Below, one piece after another: positions 42,646-54,720 of a stretch of DNA of 64,000 nt. The stretch is from positions 698,501 through 762,500 of the forward strand of contig JBBBDQ010000351.1 of the NCBI GenBank assembly GCA_037127315.1, given 5' to 3'. The stretch's first letter is position 1, and every line of letters starts with the position of its first letter. A program made the position numbers and the translations under genes. This DNA is from Ascarosepion bandense (Eukaryota > Mollusca > Cephalopoda > Sepiida > Sepiidae). The notes under the pieces are model-generated. The model saw only the letters and a list, made by a program, of their open reading frames with translations, was not told the origin of the DNA and did not search any database.

Positions 42646-43942
42646 AGAGCGGAAAAAAATTATATAAACATTTTCGGTAGGATACAATTCTTTCATCTCG
42701 ATTCTGTGTTTCCTATAACCTACGTTTCTACATCGTAAGGGATTTGCAAATCATCCCTCCAAAATTTAAACCTAATTTTATATTTTAATTCCTAGTTTCC
42801 TAATTTTGGTATTAAAAAAAAAACAGTAATTGTGAAATTCACAATTTGTGGAGGTAACAAAAAAAAAATGAAAAATAGATATTAAAAATAAAAATTAATA
42901 AATGCTATAACATTTCATAAATTATTGAGTAACCTCTGTCATGTTATATAATTTCATTCAATTATTAAATTCTAAAATTATTTTATTTTTCATAAAACAT
43001 CTTCAAACGTAAGGCTATAAAGCTAAACTAACTAAAATTCCATAAAATATTCGATAATTCCTGAAAATATTGTGTTGAACTTTTAATTTTACGACATAGC
43101 ATAGTTAAAAAACAAAAACCAACAAAACGTTTACATTATTCGAATAACGTAAAAACTGTAAATACTACCTCATCCCAGAAATATAGGCAAATACTTAAAA
43201 AAGCGAAGCGTGTGATTAAGATTATGTCAAATTTGTCTTCCATACTTAGCATTTTTTACGGCTTCTGATTATTTATTTTGTATTTGAAAATACAAAAGTG
43301 TGGCACATGACCGAAAGCGGGTGTTGAGGTTGGTCAACACTGTCTATCCTATACGTATCTAATCACATTGACTACCCAAACACTCATTACAATTTCTCCG
43401 TTTACCACAAGAACCCGTCCATCATCACCCAATCCTCTATATACCATAATACCACATATTCACAGGGGAACCTAAAAATTGGGTAACAAATCCATGAGAT
43501 CAAAATTTATTTATGTACAATAATTTTAAAATATATATAAAAATATAGTCATAGGAAAATGATATAGGGAGGGAATGAATAACCCCAAAACAAGCTAAAA
43601 CATACCAAAATATTAAAACTAAAATTAAACAATTAAACACTCCACAAACATCCAAAGTGACGTCTGTATAAGGCCAGACGGCGAAATCAAGTAGCACACA
43701 CGCGAACGGAAAAGGAAAAGGTTAAATAAGTAATGGAAAGTGATATTCAAAGACTGACCCAGACGAGATTAGAAATGGGGCCAAAAACAAACTAGGGTGG
43801 TTAGGAATCTTGACGTGTATCATAACAAATGAGAAAGCCGGGAACAGGCTCGGAAAAACACTTACTCACATTAACTAGGTACACAAAAGAAGTCAAACTT
43901 AACCAGGGGAGGGTTTGCAGGAAAACGCCCCGTTGTGGCATC
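42646..43942. other. AT-rich DNA inside the repeat F insert
   Basis: A segment near 42820-42920 (cagtaattgtgaaattcaca to a later gctataacatttcat) is repeated at 44262-44360. The rest was not recognised. Confidence 0.4.
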
Positions 43943-44252
43943 AGTCAGTCAGTTAAGTGCCATACGTGATACACGCTTTGGGTGATCATGTCTCGAAACA
44001 GACATGACTGACTGGGCATAAGATTATCCCGAGTAGATTGCCATTGTTTTCTGCGGTATACTGGTTGCCAGCCAAGGCTATAGAACCCAATCTGTCCTAT
44101 TATTTAACCCATAACTGGAGGGAAGAGATGGATTAATACCTTTTCCAAGGGTATTTGTGCGTAAGTGAATGCAAGGAATTCATCTGGAATTCGAACTCGG
44201 CCTCCCAATTTGTCGTTCCGAGTCGATATCCGCTGCACCTCAATACGGGGCT
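43943..44252 (-). mobile_element. SINE1 copy
   Basis: This is a full-length reverse copy: cagttaagtgccatacgtga tail at 43949, hairpin with catgtctcgaaacagacatg, body taacccataactggagggaa, head ending in tccgctgcacctcaa. Confidence 0.85.
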
Positions 44253-44399
44253 AAAAAAAAGTAATTGTGAAATTTACAATTTGTGGCGATATCTAACATG
44301 AATAGGAAAAATAAGTATTAAAAATAAAAATTAAATGCCATAGCATTTCATCAATTTTTATCCGCCCCTATTCACGCGAACCAGACTTACGACATTTAC

Positions 44400-45540
44400 C
44401 AACCTTTCGCTGAAATTTGTTGATATCAAACGCTTTCTATAAGATCTGATGCTTAAAGAATCTAATCAGATGCTGATAAGAGTAACGTTCATATCGCAAG
44501 ATTCCCTGCATCCGCGTCGTCCAAATCACAATTCGTGCTACAACGTAAGAAACACCATCCGTTTCAACCCAGAATACGGAGGCGACATTATCACACGCTT
44601 ACGCGAGATCGATGGACATGACCTGTTCGGGAGCGATACGAGCCGTCAACACAGTTCCAGAAAGGGCGCATCTGATGAAAATGGTGGAAAGCGTGTGCAG
44701 CCGTTTCTTCTCAACCAAAATCTCACCAATGACAGTCGGGCAAATCCGCCCCGCCCCATCTGAAGACCATGTCACTGAGAGATAGCACGTTCCGAATCAA
44801 TCGCCAGGTAAGCGAAAACTCAGGGTTACTAAGGTAATTCGCCGTTGGCGCCCAAGATCAAAAGGAGTACGGCTCGGTCGCCGACAAGCCGAACCGATCA
44901 CGTAAAGGGTCCTTCGTTTCGACTCCCTCCACTAATACACGATACAAATGCCTCTAAGACCGAGAAAGGTCAGTGAATCGAGGAATGATCCGCAAGGCCT
45001 CTCGACATTCGAGAAAGAATTCAGATTATTTTCGAGGCTTACGTCGGCAATTAGCTCTCGAAACGGAAGAAGTGACAGTAAGGCTAGGGAAGGCGTCCCT
45101 AACCAAGACCTCCTGTATATTGGTTAATATATAGGAGGTCTTGCCTTAGCACAAACGAATTCTCTGTCAACATGTGGCATAGGGAAGCCAACCTCGAGGT
45201 GTATCGATGACTCACCACGTGTGGCATTCCCCCCACCACCACCACGACACGAACGTTTGGAGCAGACATCTCTTTTGATCTGATGTTTGCGTTCGCCCGA
45301 CAAGTATTGGACAACAAGCGCTCAATCGTCATCACAGAGAAGGAGTACCGACAATTGGTAAAGGATGATGGGAAAGACGTATGCAACAAACGCCTTAGCC
45401 CTCCCCTTCACAGACAAGCGCGACCTTGTGGGAATTCGTTTGGGGGAGTAGTAGTTCTTGTTGGAAAAGATGAAAGACTTCTTACCTACTTAGGTGTCTG
45501 TTTCACAGGCGAAGCAGAGGCCGACTGACTCTTGCGGGTA
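44400..45540 (+). other. CpG-richer segment with unrecognised open frames
   Basis: Plus-strand open frames at 44449-44763 (104 codons) and 45283-45528 (81 codons) stand out by more GC and CpG use than the flanks. The first contains NTIRFNPEYGGDIITRLREI and the second KRSIVITEKEYRQLVKDD. No domain was recognised. They may be parts of a retroelement ORF linked to the Gag-like frame at 45684, or chance. Confidence 0.3.
45104..45143. repeat. 40-bp hairpin
   Basis: 18-base arms caagacctcctgtatatt and aatatataggaggtcttg with a 4-base loop and one mismatch. Confidence 0.9.
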
Positions 45541-45683
45541 ACCAGGACCCTTTCCGCAGTGTCTCGGTCTGCGTTCATATTTTTAATATTTTACACTCCT
45601 TCCTTCTCTTCACTGAGGACAAATGAGGTCTAGGGCATTACCTCACACTCCATGGTGAGTTCTTGTTGAATTGACACAGCCGG

Positions 45684-46620
45684 TTAGGGTTGCTGTATTT
45701 TATTCTGTTGTTGTTTCTTTCCGGGTGTTTTTTTTTTTTTAGGTGTAGGCACCCATTTTGGAGGAGCGTCCTGCTGAGAAGGAGGGGTAGCTGATTTTCT
45801 GCCCCTCCTCACCACCTCAGTCCATTCACTTTGATTGATCGACTGACTTGTCACAGGATTTTGGGCGTCAGCTCTGTTGCTTTGGTTGACACCGTTTTCA
45901 CCGCTGCCACCGGATTCTTTGTGGGGAAACATTTTAGACAAGTGCTCCGCGGTATCACACCTCCAGCAATGTAGTTGTTTTCCTTCGACGATCACAAAAA
46001 GTTTATGGTCACGGCGTAGCAGTATGTCGGGGATACTAGAACAGTTATTTCTGTCTAATATTACGTGAAGACAAAAATCTTCGGTAGGTAACCCCGACTT
46101 GCTGGTCAAACAGGACACCTGTTCCACAGAACCAAACTGTGCAACAAATCCGCCTTTGTGGTCGCAATTTATGTCCGAATGTTACACCATTTTTCGATAA
46201 TTCGCGTGCCCATATACTCCGTTTGCAACTCTAAGTTCTCAGCTGTCAAAATACTTCCCGCCAATAGCTTCGCTTCCTCTTCCGTTGCCAGCAACATTTC
46301 CCACAATGCTCTCGACCGCCTGGATAAAACCGAAGGCATGATTTTGTTTGAGTATTTTTATCGCCGCATTCATACTTTCCCTGTTGACACTGATTAGCTT
46401 ACGCTTTTTAATGCCCGATGTCAGTAAATAAATTGTTCTTGCAGAAACAACGACGAGAGCCTTCGTTATGGTAACAAGCTCCTTTTCATTATACTCCCAG
46501 TGCTTCAGACGCATTCGGTCATAATATGCCAAGTTCTTTTTCTCCATTGACTTAGACCAAACAGACAGTGATGGAGACGCGGTCGGTGTACCATTTGGCT
46601 GAAAAAAACTCAGCCATGGT
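45684..46620 (-). pseudogene. ORF1/Gag-like protein with a CCHC-type knuckle
   Basis: Two minus-strand open frames join in order: 46239-46547 (102 codons) and 45684-46127 (147 codons), separated by a frame change and stops. The second has DILLRRDHKLFVIVEGKQL followed by CWRCDTAEHLSKMFP. This resembles the CX2CX4HX4C zinc knuckle of retroelement nucleic-acid-binding proteins, but with phenylalanine where the last cysteine is expected. After it come an asparagine/serine-rich linker, WTEVVRRGRKS, and a basic tail ending in KKKKTPGKKQQQNKIQQP. The layout (knuckle followed by a basic, low-complexity C-terminus) fits ORF1 of a non-LTR element or a Gag. No linked RT was found nearby. It is broken and lacks one zinc ligand. 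Confidence 0.6.
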
Positions 46621-46849
46621 GGTAGTTACCACCTCACAAGACACAAAAACGTCTAAAAAAATTGCCAAGAAAAAAGCGAATAAACAATAGAAAAATTCAC
46701 GATATTAACAAAAAAGTCGTAGAACAAGTTGAAAAACAGTCACGGTCGCTGAAGAACAAAGTGTACCCCCCCAAAAATAATCCGTAACGTCGATGAAACT
46801 CCGAATTCCTTGACGGCTTCCGTTTGTCATGTCATTTATCACCCCTGAT

Positions 46850-47370
46850 AACAAGGCTACTGTAATTAAGAAACGCCTTTATAGCACATTTCAGACAGTA
46901 GGCAAGTAATACCTGTTTCAGATCAGATAAAAGGTTAGTTTAAATTTGCTAATTTGAATAAAATGATGTGTCAGCGAGGTATATTTATTTTTGCAAGAAT
47001 TTTTAAAACCTAGAATTGGCTTCTGTTTACAAAATGTGTTGATCGATGAAAAATGACCGAAAAAATTTTTAAAAATTTAAATAAAATTTTTTTTAGATTC
47101 TAATCATTTATCAGTATAATTTTGGTTTGAAATAGACCAGAGTATTTTGCTTAATGGAATTACTGTAAATTTAATCATTGGCTTTTTCAATTAAAGCTAA
47201 AATTAAAGCTTCAAGAAAACATTTAAAATTCAATTTAAATTTACATATCGAAAATGATTGTGGGTACCCAATTAAAAGTAACATAAAAGCTTGAAGAAAA
47301 CATTTTTTTTTATTAAAAAATAAAAATTCAGTTTAAAATTTAAGTATCGAAAATGAGTAGCGGTACCTAC
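46850..47370 (+). repeat. Repeat F copy 1, part c
   Basis: It matches 50000-50310 (attaagaaa, caagtaatac, tgtgtca, gaaata.accagag, taaagcta.aat.aaagctt, ending at ggtacc). The last portion is tandemly duplicated here (taattcaat-type segments before 47260 and 47360). Between part b (42312) and this part lie about 4.5 kb that copy 2 lacks. Confidence 0.75.
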
Positions 47371-48649
47371 ACCTTGACGAGATCAATGGAAACGTAACAA
47401 CATCAAGTGCCCTAGGGAGAAGTTTAATTTGAACAAAACTTGGAATTCACGTTTTTGTTTTGTTTGATCAGTTAATGCACAAGGTGCTGTCCAAAGCCAA
47501 AGTTTATTTTATTTATTTATTTTTTGAGGTCACAGTAACTATGACTAGCTCAAAGAAACCCAGTCTAAAAACGATGTTTCGGTAAGTAATTTTATTTCAT
47601 GGTTAGATTCTCTTTGAGTCGCGGGTGGGCGTTTCGTATTTCTTGCTGACGCAAACCGGGTTCTGGAAAAACAACCTTCGACAAAATTGAAACCACTTAC
47701 CACAAAGAACCAAAACAAAAAAAAGTTACAAATTCGTTTAAACAAAAATGAGGCCAGAATTTAATACCTAGTATTAGTGATTTTTTTTTTCTTTTTTGGC
47801 TTGCCTAGTTTCATAATCACATTTCTTAGTTTTCTATTATTCCTATATTGCAAAATAATAATAATAATAAAAAAGAATAGCTTTTTAAATATTTGCAAAC
47901 CAAAATCTGTTAAGATATTAGCCATGGGATTTTCACTATTTTTGTCTAGTGTATGCATTAGAACAAAAAAAAAACTTAATCATAAAATTTTTCTTTTTTT
48001 ACCTTTTTTATAAGGAAGGTGTTAATTTTTTTTATTTATTTTTTTTATTTTTAGTCTTTTCTAAACATTTTTTCCTTATGTTTTAAATTAAGGAGAAAAT
48101 TCTTGGATGAAATATTCCATACATTTTCCGACTATTTTTTTTTTTTTGTAATAGGTATTAAAAATTTGAAGTTTTTAAATTCTAATTCAAAAAATGTTCA
48201 ATCTTTAAGTCAACGTTTTGGTTGAGATCACCGGAAGTTACAAGCTTGATTTTGTTAAAGTTCAAACTATCACAAAAAAAAAAAAAAGTGATTACTGTTA
48301 AATACAAAGCACAAGAGTGCTTTATAACCTAAATTGCAGATTTTTGTGTCTGTTCCGAAAGACAACGGTTCTTAAACGGTTTCATTTTTTTGCAAATATT
48401 TTTAAAAAGCATCATGAAACTGCCACAAATTGTTCAGTCTGTTGCTATTCACGACGTTTCAGTGTTTTTAATCTGTTCTATAGATTTGTTTCAAAATAAA
48501 TTATAGTAAACTAAATTTAACTGGATTTTTTTGTTCAAAAGTAGGAACCTCAACTTAGCTCGTTCGCTGAAACAAACAGAACATGAAGAAAAAATAATAA
48601 AAAAACTTAAAAACAGTTTTTTTTTTCAGTAAAAATGTTTGTTTTTAAA
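47371..48649. other. AT-rich intergenic DNA
   Basis: Long T and A runs; no gene or repeat end was recognised. Confidence 0.4.
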
Positions 48650-49130
48650 GTATTTTTTAATTTTTTTAAGTTCTGATTCTTTTTAACACGTTCAAAATTT
48701 TGGTAAATTTTTTTTGTTTTCATCTGCGGGTAACCAATTGTTATCAGAGTTAGTATACGAAACATCCCTCCCCTCTAGGTAAAAAAAACACATTCTTGCA
48801 AAAATCAAATACCTTTTGGATTTTAATAACTTTCTTCAGGACTTTCTTCACATGAATGAAATTATTTTTAGAAAATCTTGGTTTAAAAAAAAAAATCTAT
48901 TACCGCCCCTTCCACGTAATTTCATTAAATTTCAAGAAATCCTATTTCGAAAATTTGTTTTAGTTAAATGCAGGACTCTTTGGGAATGTAATTGTAAATC
49001 TTCTATATATTTAAGTTTTTTTCTTTTTTTTTTAAATGGTTAACCTTTTTCCCAAAAATCAACTCCAAAGAGTAAAATAAAAAATTCAATGAAACTATGA
49101 AATTATTTAATTAGATGAGCGTTTAATTGC

Positions 49131-49325
49131 TTTATATATAGTCATCCACAGACAGATCTGTTTCGCTGTATCAAAGTTCATCAGACATCCAATTACTTTT
49201 AGCCAGGATTGAAACCTGACTGAATTGATGTAAATCAGCAATTCTACTTCTGAGCTACTGGTGCTCGGTAGAAGATGGCAGACTTTTAGCGTGCGATATA
49301 TCATGTGGACACATGCCAGTAACTA
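49131..49325 (-). mobile_element. SINE2 copy
   Basis: The reverse copy has gacagatctgtttcgctgta, then agccaggattgaaacctgac (box B region) and tctacttctgagctactg (box A region), continuing to gcgatatatcatgtg. Confidence 0.75.
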
Positions 49326-49435
49326 AGAGTGTTCTAATTCATTACTGAATGAACGATGCGTAGATGCTAGAGTAGCTACTGTTTTTTCAAAGTCTCCTAT
49401 TCTTCCAGAGTGTCCAGTCAGGGTGTGAGAGCTTA

Positions 49436-49565
49436 AATAGTCATCTGCAGACAGATCTATTTCGCTGTATCACAGCTCATCAGTATGTTTAGACATCCGA
49501 TTGCTTTTAGCCAGAATTGAAACCCGACCGAAATAACATCAGTCAGCAATTCTACCTCTGACCTA
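49436..49565 (-). mobile_element. SINE2 copy, truncated at head
   Basis: The same reverse order as the neighbour copy, with catctgcagacagatctatt and agccagaattgaaacccgac, ends at a TA run (49564-49584). Confidence 0.75.
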
Positions 49566-50312
49566 TATATATATATATATATATATGTTTGTGTTAAAGG
49601 CATTTTTGTTCTGAAGGAAATTTTCTTTTTTTGATAAATGATGAATTTTTACATGAATTTTCTTTTTATATATAATAATTAATAAAGTTTCAATTTTAAA
49701 AAATTCTGCAAAGCGTTGTGGTGTTTAAGTTTTACAGTGAAGACTATATTTACTAATTGAAAATTGTAAAGCTTAATACAAATCTCTAAGCCAAAAGATA
49801 TTTAAAATAATTAAAACATTTTTTTTTGCGTGTAAGAAGGCTGGTTTTTTTTTGGTTTTTTTTTAATATATTTTGTTTGTGACATGAAAAGGTTGTGTGT
49901 TTTATGGTTTCTTCCTCTTACATTAAAAAAATTGGGACAATTATATCAATTTTGGTCAACCATACTTAGCTTATTACATCTCGCTGTCATCAATCACTGC
50001 ACATACCAGAAATATATGACCTGTGTGATTAAGAAATACTTTTATTCTAAATTTCATGCTATAAACAAGTAATACTTGTTTCAAATCAGATTCATTTAAA
50101 TTTGATAATTTTTAAAAAAATAATGTGTCACAAATGTATATTTTATTTTTGAGATGCTAATCAATATCATTTTTATTTGAAATACACCAGAGATTTTTGT
50201 TTACTGGAAACAATAAATTTAATCCTTCAGCTTTCTATTAAAGCTAGAATGAAAGCTTAAAATTTTCTTTTTAAAATCCAATTTAAAGCTTAGATATTAA
50301 AATGAGTGGAAG

Positions 50313-51172
50313 TACCTATATATGTAAGGCAAGATACTTGTCTCTATCTCTCTGTATATCTGCATGTGCTATATACAAATTTACAATTTTTATCAAATTC
50401 TCACCAAACTTCACACAAATATTCTTTGGGCTTCCGGTCAGGTCATGGGCTACTTATTTTTTCCAATTTCCCCTGATATCAAAAATCGATGTCCCGATAT
50501 CCGATCAGGTTTGATCAAGATCAGGATTTCAGCCCTTTTATCGTGGTTCTTGCTGCAGAATTTGCTCTAACCTGTCAAAATTATAATTTTTGTCTCAAAC
50601 ATTGAGTAGATCTTCTCAGACGACTCATTTTCCCCAATATCGGAAATCGATACCCCCGATATTCTATTGAATCTGATCAAAAACTGATATTCAGCCATCA
50701 ATATGGCTCATTTTCTCCCATTTTACTCTCGATGGGTACAATAAGTTTTCATGGACTTACTTAGGTTAGTTTATCCTTGGATGACTTATTTGACTCTGAT
50801 ATTGGAAGTCGATATCCTATCAGGTCTGATCGAAATCAGGTTTTCAGCCCTTTTATTTTGGTTTTTGCTTTGAGTTTGGCTCTAAGTAAGTATAGTTGTA
50901 GTTCTTAGTCTCAGCCATCATAATATTTACTCAGCGGACTTATTTAGCCTTCAAAATTCAGTTTGCGATGGAAAACTTATTTGACATCGATACTGAAAAA
51001 TCAAAATTTGACTTGCATCTATTAATTTTAGTAAGTTCTATGGCTTGGATCAATTTTTCAACAACCTACATTTTTTGTGCTAACGTCCAAAGAATCTGAG
51101 CTGCCGGACCATGGATTAGTTTTAAAGCTTTCATTACACCTGAGCAATGCCGGGCTATACTGCTAGTGTTAA
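50313..51172 (-). repeat. Repeat E copy 3
   Basis: Its 5' end in reverse is ccgggctatactgctagt at 51152-51170, preceded by ccatggattagttttaaagc. The interior is longer than in the other copies, with several degenerate internal repeats (cgatatc and tctgatc phrases at about 50480, 50650 and 50800). The usual 3' microsatellite end is not clear. Confidence 0.65.
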
Positions 51173-51449
51173 AATAATGCTTACCTTTTGCATGAAACAT
51201 AATGAAAATAAAGTTTTAGGCACAGTAGCTTGTGCTGTCATGAGAAAGATAGTTTTTACTGTCACACCCTGATTCTTAAAAAGCATGCAATAAAATATGA
51301 CATACAGAATGCCAACAGGGTAGTAATCTGTAAATCGGTATTTTTGTTTTAAAAAATATTTTAAGTCTGATAAAATCAAAACTAGTTTATTTTTTATTCT
51401 ATATGTTTCAATGAAATCAGTAGAATTTTATTTTTAATTTTTTTTATGC

Positions 51450-51995
51450 TGCATTTTTCTTCTTTTATGTGCCCTGTCCTTTCAGGATGTAGGCGATCAT
51501 GGCTTTCCACGTCTTCCTATCCCTGGTGGCTCTTAGCACGCTTTCTCCAGTTATACCACGAAATGCTCGTTTCGTCATCCACCTGATCAAATCCTTCAAA
51601 TATGTTATCTGCTGCTTTCCTCTGTCTCTTTTTTCCCTCTACCTGGCCTGTTAGTATCAGGTTCTCCAAGCCCTCCTTCCTCATTGCATGTCTCAGGAAC
51701 TTTAGCTGTCTCTTCCTGATGCTCAGTATTAATTTCCTTTTTGTTTCTATCCTTTCCAAAACTTCATTATTGCTCACATGCTCAATCCATGATATTCACA
51801 ACATCCTTCTGTAGAACCACATTTCAGTTGCTTCAAGTTTTCCCTTTATCTTTTTGAAGATATTGTCCAGCATTCACTGCCATATTGAAGAACTGACATC
51901 ACAGAGCAATTCAGTACTCTCTTTCTTGTTTCTAGCAAAATTGTCCTGTTTCTTAATAGTTTACTCAATATGCCACATTAAAAGTCCCCCCCCCC
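51450..51995 (-). pseudogene. LINE-B C-terminal part
   Basis: The minus-strand frame at 51517-51777 encodes SNNEVLERIETKRKLILSIR, then KRQLKFLRHAMRKEGLENLI, then a basic part and ADNIFEGFDQVDD. Upstream (51780-51990) is the block corresponding to the RT thumb linker (plus strand ttgtccagcattcactgcc). This is the longest uninterrupted view of the LINE-B tail in the window. It lacks the RT catalytic core. Confidence 0.75.
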
Positions 51996-52039
51996 CAAAA
52001 AAAAAGAATAAAAGCAATCACTCAATCCTTTACCAATCA

Positions 52040-53275
52040 CTCAATCCTTTAAGCAAGTGGTGAATTTCCCTACGCATTTCTCAAATAAACGTAATGGATC
52101 TGACTCACTGTTAGACCTCTGTTTCACTTCTATCCCTGACTCTCTCCATGTCATGCAGCTTTGCTCTCTTGGCAAATCTCATCATGCTGTGGTTTTCGTG
52201 GAACCTCTGACCAGCAGAATATCTTACTCAAAGAGCTGACAGGGAATTGTTCTGCGATTTCCTGTGTAATGTCCCTTGGAACAAAGTTTCTAGTTTTTCC
52301 ATTGGAGACTCTGCATCTGAGGTCTTCTCTTGGGTTAAAGTTGGCATCAATGCTTTCATCCCAGCCAGAAAGTTACAACTTAAACCCCTTTTGTCTACCT
52401 GGTTCTCCCCTGCTTGATCAGCTGCTATTGCTCACAGGAACCACTTCTGGCTTTATTGGAGCCACGCATCTGACCATAATAGGCATTTTTTTTACCTCTG
52501 CTCATAATAAGTGTAAGAGGATCCTAAATGATGCTCAGCTGTTGCTTGCTGAAAGAATGAAGCCCCGTATAGCATCTCGTAAGGCTACTGATGGCTTTGT
52601 AAAAATGTATCCTTCAATCCCCACTTTAATCAATAAATTTGAGCTCCGCACATTTTCAGCAGACAAATGCTTTTCCTCACAGATTTTCCACCAACTCAGC
52701 ATTTTATTTGTTTGGGGTATCCAAACCTGATTTCCCACCTATAACTGAGGTTCAAATGAGTGGTGTGCATATTTACCACTCACTAGTCTCTAACATAATT
52801 TCAAAGCTTGACCTCCATAAGGTGCTCAAAGGTAACAAAATACCAATTATTGTCCTGAAGAAATGTGCCCCTGTCCTCTCCAAACCTTACAACTACTGCC
52901 TGTCTGCTTCTTGCTTTCCTGCCTGCTGGAAGTCTTCCTCCATGGTTCTTATATTTAAGAACTCTGGAGAACCCTTAGACACCTCTAATTATTACTCTAT
53001 CAGCCTCCTACCAATTTTAACAAAACAAGGCTATTATCAATGCTGAAGTGGTACAAGATCCTACAGCCAAGGGCCTCTTCTCCGATAAACAGTTTGATTT
53101 CTGTTTCATCTACTGCTGATATCCTAACGACCATCTTGGAGTATACATACCAGACTCTTAATAAGAACAGTGAAGCTAGACCTGTTGCTCTAGTTATCTT
53201 TAAAGCATTTGACAGTCTGGCATGCTGGCTTTCTATGCAAGCTACAGGGCAATGGTATAACTGGATGCTCGGGAA
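52040..53275 (+). pseudogene. LINE-A: endonuclease end, linker and N-terminal RT
   Basis: Broken plus-strand frames cover the part of LINE-A that the other copies lack. The end of the endonuclease domain (52057-52239) has NFPTHFSNKRNGSDSLLDLC and a later HHAVVF segment. A linker follows (52240-52640). Then comes the start of RT (52640-53040) with YHSLVSNIISKLDLHK, then a KGNKIPIIVLKKCAPVLS segment typical of the region before the palm. The palm part (53060-53230) has ARPVALVIFKAFDSL, matching the first catalytic aspartate region but with the aspartate changed in this copy (VIFKAFD where LDISKAFD is usual). The frame breaks repeatedly. Confidence 0.75.
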
Positions 53276-53500
53276 GGGAATTCCACAGGCGGGAAGTGCG
53301 AGAAAAGAAGCTGATGGAGTAGAATTTGTGTTTACAATTTATCGGTTTCATAGTAAAAGGATGGGACCTAGTTGCTAATTTTGTGGCTCAAGGAAATTCA
53401 TATACAAGGGGTACCAGTGAGCTAAGTTCATTGGAGCAGAAGTTGTGAAAGTATTTGTAGAAGAGACACAGGGAAGCCACACTGCGTTGATGAGAAAGCA
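53268..53500 (-). pseudogene. LINE-A C-terminal piece, inverted
   Basis: The plus-strand phrase gggaattccacaggcgggaa and ttcattggagcagaagttgt are complements of the LINE-A end at 33950-34140. It points towards the plus-strand LINE-A part just before it, so two halves of the element converge tail to tail. Confidence 0.65.
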
Positions 53501-54289
53501 ATTGTATCCTAATCTTGAAGCTTCTATGGGTGTAGCTTTTCTTAGAAAAGCAGAACTGATTAGATTTTCAAGACTCCAACTGTTCATCATCCCTGTCGAC
53601 ACTTTCATGGAATCTTCCACAGGTGATTCAAGAAAATGCTTGAATTTCTGTGGCACTAAAAAGTTAATCTAACTATAGAAGGGTTAACATTTTTCAAAAT
53701 ACTTGGTGTGGGTGTAGTGAAGTTTTCCCCTTATCCACCTAATTGAATATTACATGTGCCTTCTGTGTCTTTTGGGAGTATCATATTTTGTGTTGAAAGT
53801 AGCAAAAACACGTCAGCTGTTAGACATCAGATAGGCCAGTGATTCTCAATGTGGGTGGCAATGCACCCTTGGGGGTGCTAAGAAGTCTCAAGAGCACAGT
53901 GAGTGTTCAAGGAAGTTGTGGGGATGCTATAATTTTAACAGAGCAGTAACTTGATATATCACTTTGAACTCTGATTGGAATAGGTCAAAACATTTGGTAT
54001 GCAAATTTTGTTTTTTGCCTTTATATTTATTTTCTTTCAAGAAATAGTTGAAATCTTTAATGGCAATTTCAATATGTTCATCAGATAAAAACCTGCATGT
54101 TTGCTAGTTTCTGCAGTTTGACCTAGTAACCATCATTTGGTCATTTCTGCTACTGCTTATTTCTGGCAGTTAACGGTACTATAATGTAGCAAAATATAAG
54201 AAGGTGATATTGTCCCTGTTGCATAAAGCTCAGCTCTATTTACGAGAGCAATTTTAATGTTTCAAGTGCCAGCCTGTGCATATGTCTTC
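53501..54289. other. Intergenic, nothing recognised
   Basis: No further coding or repeat content was identified. Confidence 0.35.
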
Positions 54290-54415
54290 TTTCTCTCTCC
54301 TTCGCCTCTTTGCACTCTCTCCTTCGCCTCTTTGCACTCTCTCCTTCGCCTCTTTGCACTCTCTCCTTCGCCTCTTTGCACTCTCTCCTTCGCCTCTTTG
54401 CACTCTCTCTTTTCA
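54290..54415 (+). repeat. 22-bp tandem repeat, about 5.5 copies
   Basis: The unit ctctctccttcgcctctttg plus ca repeats almost perfectly. Because 22 is not a multiple of three, all three frames are cycled, and open frames on both strands here are artefacts. A pyrimidine-rich tract continues to about 54720. Confidence 0.95.
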
Positions 54416-54720
54416 CTCTCTCTATCTCTTCCTCCAATTCTTTCTCTATCCCTCTTTTTCCACCTCACCTTTTTCTCATCTTTCCCATCTCTCTCTCGTT
54501 TTCCCCATCTCTCTCTTCCTATTCTCTTGTTTTCCGCAACTCTCTCTTCCCCTCCCCTTTCCTATCTCCCCTTTCTAATTTCTTTATTTTGCTATCACTT
54601 CCCTCTTTTCTCATTTTCTTTTCTCTCTCACTCTTTTAATTTTTCTTTTTTCTCTTCCTTTACCTCACTCACAAATAATTTTTCCTTCTTTTTTTCTTTT
54701 CTTGTGTCTTTTCCTATTAT

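Larger units (their letters stand above)
48650..50312 (+). repeat. Repeat F copy 2
   Basis: Parts a (48650-49080), b (49600-49850) and c (49990-50312) occur in the same order as in copy 1. Two SINE2 copies lie between a and b; between b and c there are only about 140 bases instead of about 4.5 kb. Confidence 0.75.

Noticed and set aside
45877..46068. Plus-strand open frame of 63 codons
   Set aside because: It is antisense to the Gag/ORF1-like frame.
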